NCBI RefSeq assembly: GCF_018139145.2
Contig: NC_059480.1
Coordinates: 16,368,428-16,432,427, forward strand
Reading direction: 5' to 3'
Origin: Gymnogyps californianus
Taxonomy: Eukaryota; Chordata; Aves; Accipitriformes; Cathartidae
Length of the DNA: 64,000 nucleotides
This document shows, piece by piece, positions 24,709 through 33,200 of this stretch. Below the pieces are notes generated by a model that was not told the DNA's origin, did not search any database, and was given only the letters and a program-made list of their open reading frames with translations. Position 1 is the first letter of the stretch. Every line of letters begins with the position of its first letter. A program made the translations under genes and the position numbers.

Positions 24709-27700
24709 GGAGTTATCTGTGCTTTACCTAACAGCTCTCTCTTCGAAGCAGGGATTTTCTGTACCTTGTGAAACAATGGTTACATCCACAGCAGAGAACC
24801 AAGATTAGCTGTTAACAGAACAGGGGTGATGACAGATGGGTGAGCACTTGTGCACACAACACATGGCACACATACATGCCACACATGTTCTTCAAACATA
24901 CTCCTTGTGTATTTCATCTGCAAGTATATTCTATACCTAAAAAGGTCACTACTTATGTATAAGAACTTCAACATTTTCAGATAAATCTGAAGCATGGCTG
25001 CAAATCCATGGAACTCCATTTTTACAAGAAAATGTGATGTGATTGTAATGTGATTTTCTAGTTCAAAATTAATCATGTCCAATAAAGAATATCCCTTCAA
25101 AATCCTAATGTCTGCATAGGGAGATAATGAGTTCCTCGCACAGTTGCTACCCAGAGGATAAATGTGGAAGATGACTGCAAATCTGGAGGAATATAATTTC
25201 TCAGCACCTTAAGACACTTTCTAAAAGTCCACAAATAGTTTCAAAGCAATTCAAGATTAACTGACTGTGATAGACATTCATTCGTATTCTCTTTATTTAA
25301 TTTGAGCCTACATAGTACCACACACATACAAATCCATCAGATAATATCCATTACTCAAATTAAGTTTCTAGATGACTATATAATGTTATCCTTTTCCATA
25401 CTGCTGCTAAAATACAATTTATTTCCTTGAAAAAAACAATCCTTTTCTGAACACAGACAACCAAGCACTAGTAATACCAAATTCCCTTCTAGGCATCTAT
25501 CAGGGATAAATCTCATCCAGTATGTACCAGAAAACACAGAAACAAAACCACATATACCTAAATACACAGCATGCCTTCAATTCAAACCAGAAGCAAGCAT
25601 TGAAGCCACCATGAGAATCGTGCCCAGGTAGGATAGCCTCTATCCATTGACTCACCACTCTGGCTGTGAGAAACTGCAGGTAAACCCAGAAAGATCTATT
25701 ACAGGTTTTCCATCTTGAAGTTATCTTTTTAATTTGTTTGCTCCTAAATACTTGTGAAACTCCACAGTCCTAGACAGTATCAGCACAGGACAGCTGAAGC
25801 CCAACAGCACTGAAGACTCTGACTAACTGCATTTTACAGCAAATGAAGTCCACAGGTGTATTTACTGCCAGCTGACAATGATTTCAAAACTAGTAACTGG
25901 TGTGAGAGAGTGATGGAAAAGGTAAACATTACCCTAAAATGTACCAGGAAGAGATAAGAGAGATAAAGATTTGCCAATGCTTTTCTCTAAAACATTGGTG
26001 CATTACACAGCAGACTGAGTAATTTTGGTCATCCATCTGAAAAACAGGTTAACGTCAGCTGGAATATGCTCTGAGATGGGTTCCTGCAGTGTTTATGTTA
26101 GGGAAGATTGTAAAAGAACCTGCCTTCTTTGACCTAAAAAGCAAAGGAAAAGACAATATGTGACAGCGCTCTGCAAAGACATCAAGGCTAAACACTACAG
26201 AGGGAGAAGTGTCTAAACTAAAGCAAGAGTTTGGCACAAGGACAAAAGGGATTATACCTGCTATGAATACATTCAGACTGGAAACTAGAAAGTGTCTAGC
26301 CATCAGAGCTCAGAGTATGGTGTAGCCTCACAGTGGGAATAACATAAGGAAAATAACCTAATTAGTTTTAAGAGGGAGATTGAAAAGTTTAAGAATGTCT
26401 CAACAGCAGGGGACTGGATTTGGGAAGTGCCTTTTAGTCCTGTGTTCAAGGAGGAAGACTGATCAGAGGACAACCAGAACCTGTATCTGCATAAATTTCC
26501 ATTCAGAAGCATTCTTGCAAATTAGTCTCATCAGGTTTAACTAACCACACCTTTAGTTCACAAACATCATCAGAGATTCATGCAAGTGCCAGACACCTGC
26601 GTGTACCTGACTATAGGCTAATATCTGGAGTTAATAAGTGAGCCTCTATTTTGCCACTGACATACTAACCATTCTTACGAGGGATAAGAAGCACTGTAGC
26701 AGCCATATGGCAGAGTAAGTGAAGAAGATTTGGGGTGGGTCTGGACACCCGTAGAGGTGTTAGCACGAAAAGTAACACACACTGTAGTAAGTCCAGTATA
26801 AAAGTTGAATTAAACTATTTGTAAATATTATTATTTTTCTTCTCTGTACCATCTCTTCTGAGAGCCAGTTCACAATGGTCCAAATGCAATTTTAGGGCCG
26901 TTTCTACATAAAAATGAGTTAAACCAGAAAAATCAAAATTTGTTGTTTGGTTTTTTTAATCTGAAGGATGAGCTTCATCACTGTCATTTAAACAAGAAAA
27001 ATCATAGAATTTACAGAAGAAATCATAGGTACAAACAACACATGGTAATTAACACACCACAATACGTTAGTGTGTTCTCAAAACTTCAGAAAAGAGCTGC
27101 TGTGACACTTAAAGTGAAATCCTATCTCCACTGAAGCAATACTATAGTCTTGATAAACATTTCATCCCTGAACTTTATTTCCAATTAAAGAGGTGCATCA
27201 TTAACTACACCAAGTAAGAGCTCTGAGAGGGGCTGCCTCACATGAACAGGAAAAGAATTAGCAGATGATTGTTACTTGGTTTTGGTTTACACTACACATC
27301 AATGTGTAATTTAAGCTCTTCTGTCATCGTGTGTGACATCCATGTACAATTTTGCAAAATTCACTCCCTCTCTTTCACCAACAGCATTTCTTTCCTTGAC
27401 AGTCACCCTAAAGTTATCTCCCCAAACCTACGAGGCTCTTGGGCTCTGATTTGATGGTCTTTTACCCATATACCACATTTCACTCCCCAACATAGAAACA
27501 GTGGTACTGTGAGTTGACATGAATTCCTTGAGCTTAGAAAGCAAAGCACTGTCAAAAACCCAAACCAACACGATACCAGCTGTGCAGAAGCAACAATGGA
27601 GCGACCACAGGTTTTCTTCATACCTGCTTTTCACTCCAAGAGCGTGCCCATACTCCTCCCACCACTTCTCAGAGGCAAAGAGCATGCCTGAGCATACAGA

Positions 27701-27879
27701 GCTCTGCCAAGAGGAAGCGGAGACAGAGCCACCAGCATTGTGCCAGGCAAAGGGCCCTGTCTAGGAGCAGCTGTGAGCCAGCAATGCTTCTCCCCACACC
27801 CACATCCACACAAATGGGAAGGAAACTTTGCCCACTCGTCGTCCCTCCCTAGACGTGCTGTTTAGACACTCAGCTCTCC

Positions 27880-28620
27880 TCTCTCTGCAGCTGCCCTCTG
27901 TCCCCCGAGAGACGAGCTATGAGGTGACCCAAGGGCGCTACAAGGGGCAGCCTGGCACCCCCTGCGGAGGGGATCCCTTCCCTTCACCCGCCAGGCCTCC
28001 CCACTGCAGGCTCCTCTGCACCTGCTCCACCCCACCCGGGGCCAGACAGGCACCTCCCGAGGAGAGGGGCCATGTGGCCAGGAAAGAAGGCAGAAGGCAG
28101 CCTCGGCCCACGCAGGAAGCAGAGACGAAGCTTCCCCCCCGCAGCCACCATTCCCCCCCTACAGCGGGTGCGGGCGCGGGGTGATGACGTCACCGGGACC
28201 GCTCGCCTCCCCCAATGGCCGAGCCCGGCTCTCCCGCGCCTCTGAGGGAGCCCCAAGATGGCCGCTGTCTCAGGGCGTCCCAAGGCCGAGGTCGCGGCGT
28301 CCGGAGGGGCTGCCGGGGCTGGGCGGGTTCCGTGGGGCCCTTGCGCCTCGCACGGGGTTGCTGCGGGCCCTGAGGGCTCCTCTAGTCTGCGCCGGGGTTG
28401 CCTGCCTTGCCACCCGGCCCTGCGGAGACTGCCCGGCCGCCTGCCTGGCCCAGAGCCTCTCCTGCCAGGCGCCGGTGGCCTCGGGGCTGCGGCCTGTCCC
28501 GGCCTTACCAGCCTCCCCCGGGCCCTTCCCTGGCGTGTTACTGACCCGCCGGGTCCCAGGGTAGCAGTCCTTGCCTGGGGTGCATGCCTGGGGTGAGGGA
28601 GCCACTGCTGCCACAGCACC
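27880..28620 (+). promoter_or_regulatory. CpG island with promoter-like motif cluster, gene unknown
   Basis: The island has a sharp rise in GC and CpG. Within about 80 bases it holds a full CRE (TGACGTCA, 28185-28192), a CCAAT (28212-28216) and a YY1-like AAGATGGCCGC (28255-28265). YY1 sites of this type usually sit just after the start and often cover the first ATG, which points to transcription rightward, toward GMNC, from about 28220-28250. An ATG at 28258 opens a frame that stays open to a possible donor (GG|GTGAGG, GT at 28593). I do not recognise the peptide (it begins MAAVSGRPKAEV), and open frames are common in such GC-rich DNA. It could be a distal GMNC first exon, a lncRNA promoter or a separate gene. 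Confidence 0.55.
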
Positions 28621-29220
28621 CTGGGAAGCACCCTGAGGCAGCCCAGCAGAGTGCAAAGGGACTAAACCAAACCAAGGAGGGCTGCGCTGGGCCTTGGCAC
28701 TTGTTGGAAGTGTTTCGTAGAGCTTGTGTTTCTTGTTAGCCAACAGATGCCCCCTACACACACTCCACACAGCCACGCAGTAGAGGTGTTGGCACCCGAA
28801 GAGTGTGGGCTATCAGAGCAGTTACCAAACTACTGCGCAGAGCTGGGGTTTAGGAAAGCTAAAGGGTGACCAAGGCTGGGTATGGTGTGGATTTAGAGCA
28901 TGAGCCCTCTTTAAAATATCTCTGTTGGAAAAAACATAATCAAGGCAGGAGATGGCAGTGATTTAATTTGGCATAGCTGCTGGTTTACCTTGGGCAGCAA
29001 CCTAGAAAAATATGCCAGTAATAAAAGAATGGAAGGCAAATGACCCCCTTGGTTTGTATTGTCCCTGAGCCTTGCTAATGGGGTAACAGCACTGAGCATC
29101 CTCCAGGGGAGAAATGAAAGACCATCCCATATGCCAGCCTGGCCTGCCTCGGCCCAGCCTCACCCTTGGCTGGCTCCAGATTGTGTCCACAGGCAGGTCG
29201 GGTTACCTCCTTGAATAGCC

Positions 29221-29234
29221 CTTGCCATGGCAGG
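29221..29234 (+). promoter_or_regulatory. RFX X-box-like palindrome upstream of GMNC
   Basis: CTTGCCATGGCAGG matches the ideal X-box palindrome GTTGCCATGGCAAC at 11 of 14 positions, with the core TTGCCATGGCA intact, about 990 bases before the GMNC ATG. RFX2/RFX3 are established partners in ciliary gene control. Site use is inferred. Confidence 0.35.
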
Positions 29235-29774
29235 AGGCAGGATCCTGACTGAACAACTGCTCTGCTATTAGCTTTATTCCCACCATCCCCTACGCTATTC
29301 AAAGACAGATCCTGAGTGAAAAGTTGTTTGTTTGGATTGTTTTTTTTTTTCCCGGGAAAAACTCAAGCCTATCTATGGATTTTAATTGCTGTGGAAATCT
29401 GATGTGAGGTAGAGGTGACTATATGCAGACAATCTGTCTTTAACACACCTGCGTATGGCTTTTGCAACATTACCCTTTATGACAGTAAATCTTATACCAC
29501 TGTCACAGCATTTGTATCCTGAGATCTTCTGGAAGCCTGGGGCTTGACAGAAAACTAATTCCCAATGTAGTGAGACATTTGCAGGAGCTTGCCATTGCAG
29601 ACCATATTGTTCTGAAATCTGCAGTTTCTTCCTGAGAACTGTCCACAGAAGTGCTCTGAATCATATTTGCTTCTACACACCCCTAGGAAGCCATGGAAAA
29701 CCCGCTCCCTCAACCAGGCATGTTGGACAAACTTGTGTCTTCCTGCTGGATTTTACAACTGCAAACAAGGCTTG

Positions 29775-29806
29775 AAAACAAAGCAAAACAAAACAAAACA
29801 AAAAAC
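29775..29806 (+). repeat. (AAAAC)n simple repeat
   Basis: Four to five AAAAC units lie about 0.4 kb upstream of the GMNC start. Confidence 0.85.
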
Positions 29807-29959
29807 TCACCAGCAACACCAGCAGCCCTGCTCTGAACATGTGGGATGCTTCCCTGGATCCCTGCTCATTTCCTGGAGTGAAACTCAGACACACCAGTTC
29901 AGTGCTGTCCTGAAGTGTGTGGAGGCTTTTTTTTCCTCTCTCCTTCTTTTCTTTTCCCT

Positions 29960-30220
29960 CCTTCCTTGTGTTGATTTGTGGGGCCAGAATGACTTTGATT
30001 TCAGCAAGTTTGCTGTTTATTCACGTCACAAGTTTGACAGCTTTACACCAAATCAGATTGCTGGGTTTCAGGAGAGCTCTGAGGCGTCACTGGGAGCTCC
30101 TTTAGATTAAACTCGCCTCCCCGGTCTCCCCCCTCTCCCCCTCCTTCAGAGCCATTTAAACCTCTCTGGGGCTTTAACAGAAACGTGCTCCCAAGACCTG
30201 CATTTCATCCTGCCACTAAC
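29960..30220 (+). promoter_or_regulatory. GMNC: Candidate GMNC core promoter and 5' UTR
   Basis: A TATA-like ATTTAAA lies at 30154-30160, about 60 bases before the ATG, preceded by a C/T tract at 30125-30146. If it is used, transcription would begin near 30180-30190 and the 5' UTR would be about 35 bases. Upstream are two forkhead-like motifs, TGTTGATT at 29969-29976 and TGTTTATT at 30014-30021, and a CRE-like CACGTCAC at 30022-30029. FOXJ1 is a known member of the same programme, but these short motifs alone do not prove binding. This stretch is not a CpG island. Confidence 0.45.
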
Positions 30221-30223
30221 ATG
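30221..30223 (+). CDS. GMNC: GMNC coding exon 1: initiator ATG only
   Basis: ATG is followed at once by a strong donor (ATG|GTAAGT), so this exon contributes only Met1 and the intron is phase 0. Joined to exon 2 the protein begins M-S-T-G-R-P-C, which parallels M-N-T-I-L-P-C in human GEMC1 as I remember it; this is why I chose this start. Alternative: an in-frame ATG at 31015 reads without a stop into exon 2 and would add 43 residues if transcription began inside the second CpG island. I consider that less likely because a consensus acceptor lies at the exon 2 border. Confidence 0.8.
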
Positions 30224-33200
30224 GTAAGTGCTCTTTGCATTTCTGTCGACCTGGAGGCAGAAAAGGAGAAGCTGGTCTCTTTGCCTTGGGGGCTTGCAGT
30301 AGGTTTTGTGCCCTCTTTAAGACGGGGAAGGAAGAGGGCTCTCTACCTGCAAGAGCAGTGTCTGCTGCTGTGCCTTCCCATGGGTGAGCAGATTCCCTGC
30401 TGGAGGCTCCAAGCTCTGCCGTTGCCTTGCAGAGATTTAGAGCTGCTGCAGATGGGGCTTATTTGGAGGAGGGAAAAGGGGTGTATTCAGAGACAACCCC
30501 AGGCTTTGCTACTGTGCGGTCTGGGACTTCTGCAGGGGCAGAAGAGAGTGCGAGCAGCCTGGAGGTGACTTTGCTGGCTTTGTGCTGCTTTAGATCTGAA
30601 TCAAGCCCCCAAGGTGGGAGGAACGGACTGGCCAAGGACAGCCTAGGTCCTCCTTAAACCCACTCAGGACCGTAGTATTTCCCAAGGGATTGCAGGAAAC
30701 TTAGCCACCTTCCTGGCATACCTCTGCTCGGAGCCCCTCTGCTGCGGGGGGCTGCGGCGGGGGCGGCACTGCCCAGCGCTCAGCGGAGGTGGCAGGGTGG
30801 TGCGGTGCCACCGGGTGGCGGGGGGGGGGGGGGGGGGGAGAGAGCCGGGCACCCGGGTCAGGGCTGGGAGCTCCCACGGGGGCAGGCGGCGCTTGGCAGG
30901 GGCGGCCGGGGCTGCGGGGCTCCCCTGCGACGGGTACCTGAGCAAACCCCGGCTGGGACAGGAGCGGGAGGGGAACGCTTCCCCGCGGAGCAGGGACCAG
31001 CCCGCAGCGCTGGGATGCTTCTCGCTGGGATGCGGCGGGGCCGGAGCAGGGCTGACACCGCCTCCCCTCGGGGCCCGCCGCAACCCGGGGCGGGGGACAC
31101 CATCCGCCAAGCGCCACATCGCCACGGCCCCTTCCCTCCGCAGAGCACCGGCCGGCCGTGCCCGGAGCCGGAGTTCGCCGGGGGCCCGGGCTGCGCCTGC
31201 CCCTGGTCCGCCCCCGCCGGGGTTTCCAAGGAGACTTGGGCTGCCGTCTGCGCCGCGGAGCCGCCGCAGCACGGCCAGGGCCGGCGGGAGGCCGGGCCGC
31301 CGGGTAAGTGCGCTCCCACCGCCGCTGCCGGGGGCCCGGCCGCGGTCACGCAGCTGGGCTGGGCGAGGAAACGGGAGCGGGCTAACCCCTCGGGTCTGCT
31401 CCCCCCAGGCCAGTTCTGCAGCCCGCAGCTCGGTGCCCAGGACGCGGCGTGGCGGGGAGACCAGCTGTCCTCCCAGCTTTACAGAAACAAGCAGGTAAAG
31501 GCTCCACGCCCCCCCCCCAACCTCGGTTTCTCCCCCCGCCCCCCCCCCCGCCCGGTACCTGAACTTTGTATCACGTCTCGTACTTTCTGGGTTGGTTTAT
31601 GGCACGTCTCTGTCTCACTGCCACGAATGTGGGAAACTGTGGCAAACCACTGTATTTGGGTGGTTTTTTTCTTTGCTTGAAGTATATGTCTCCCCCATGT
31701 TGTCCCGTGAAGCTGGAACAACTGTTCTGGGGTTCCCTATTCATCTCTCCCCTCTTACAGCGTGTTGCACCAGCTGCCTTGGCGCTAGAGAACACCAGGG
31801 GCATGACCAGGAAGTCAGAGCCTCACGCTGTTGACTAAAAATACATAGTGTGTGTCCTCCTGAGTCCCCCAGGATTAACTTCATGAGAAATGATTCCACC
31901 AGAATTACCTACTTCTATGGAGGATCAACCATTCTGACCAATAAGCATTTCCTTGTTACTTTATTTTCTCTTCTTTCCTTTTTCGTAAATCTCATCAAGG
32001 CGCGGGAGAAACTCTGAACATTCCTAGATGGAGGAACCCCGGACAGATCACTCTGAACAAATACTTGGAATGATATTTTGACACAGTGAAGTCGATGGAA
32101 ATTCATTTACTAACTTCAAGGTCCCTGGACTCAAACCCTAATTCCAGACATCAGTGCACTTCTTTCTTTGGCTCTACCTCAATCATTTAAATCTGTGCTT
32201 TTCAGCCCATGGTCAGCAGATGCCCAGGGTCCTTGGCAGAAGATTCTTTGTCCTCCCTAAAGGAGTCTCCAGAGCTATGTTCAGGAGGCAAAAATCTCTC
32301 TGCAAATACATAGACTTTCCATGAAAAAGTGTTAGGTGTCTGCAAATCAAAACATACCTGTTCAGCTCTTGGGACCAGGGATTATCTCAGCTCTGTATAT
32401 GTACTGGGACTGGCACAGTAGGGTCCAGGATTGAAGAGATCACTGAGTACTACTGTATCATAAAGAATGGCAGCTGCATCTTCCTTCTACACTCTACCCC
32501 CATAAATTGTTAGTCTGCAGCTCCTCCTCCTCTTTTTCCCCACAAGCCAACTATAAATGGGAATGAGAGGGGTGCAAAGGGATGCTTACTGCCACTCAGG
32601 AGGAGATCTGGCAGCTGCTGTCATGCACCCATGACGGTTTCTGGCTGTTCACAAGACTACCTGTAATTGTTTTCTGTTATTATTCCGTGGTTACAATTTT
32701 TTTCAGAGTAATCTTCTCAAACACTGGCTAAAGAATAAAGGAAGTGAAAACTGAACAGTCATGCCACTTGGATTTAGAGTCAAGAGGCTGGAGGGGGTGG
32801 GTTGAGTTCGCAAAGCAAACACCCAGATCATCAAATCCAAGCAGCCTGTACCATAGGGCAATTGCTATTAAGTTACAGAGTCAACATCTATTCATCAATA
32901 TTTCTATTCCACAGCTTCAAGATACTTTGCTTCAGAAGGAAGAGGAACTTGCTAGGTTACATGAAGAAAATAATAACCTCCGACAATACCTGAATTCTGC
33001 CCTGATTAAGTGTTTAGAAGAAAAAGCCAAGGTATTGTGTTCAAACCTGTTGTATAGACATGTGCGGGAGAAACGGGTTGAATAGGTACATGCCATTAAA
33101 ATATATGGAAAGTCTGAGAGTGTAGACAACCTCCAGTGTGAGATCTATTTAACTTCACAGAGCTGCCAAATTGCCATTGCCAGTCATGGATCTAAGGTGA

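Larger units (their letters stand above)
22501..27879. other. Intergenic DNA, no gene recognised
   Basis: Apart from the MIR-like relic at 23665-23860 and the CR1-like 3' end at 24590-24708, I see unique sequence and short random frames. Confidence 0.55.
28621..29959. other. Region between the orphan CpG island and the GMNC promoter
   Basis: No exon was recognised. It holds the X-box-like palindrome, a perfect palindrome TTTTCCCGGGAAAA at 29347-29360 and an AAAAC simple repeat at 29775-29806. Confidence 0.6.
30700..31560. promoter_or_regulatory. CpG island over GMNC exons 2 and 3
   Basis: This is dense GC and CpG sequence with Sp1-like GGGGCGG-type boxes, a 19-base G run and C runs. It covers the 3' half of intron 1, exons 2 and 3 and the start of intron 3. 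It may act as an alternative or intragenic promoter. No clear TATA or CCAAT element was seen. Confidence 0.6.

Noticed and set aside
27984..28631. 215-codon frame on the minus strand, and others in the same island
   Set aside because: Stop codons are rare in DNA this rich in G and C, and the peptide is low-complexity Arg/Pro/Gly/Ala. No domain was recognised.
30664..31498. Several 130-230-codon frames on both strands over the second CpG island
   Set aside because: These are shadows of GC-rich DNA. Only the frame containing GMNC exons 2 and 3 has splice-supported, family-like segments.
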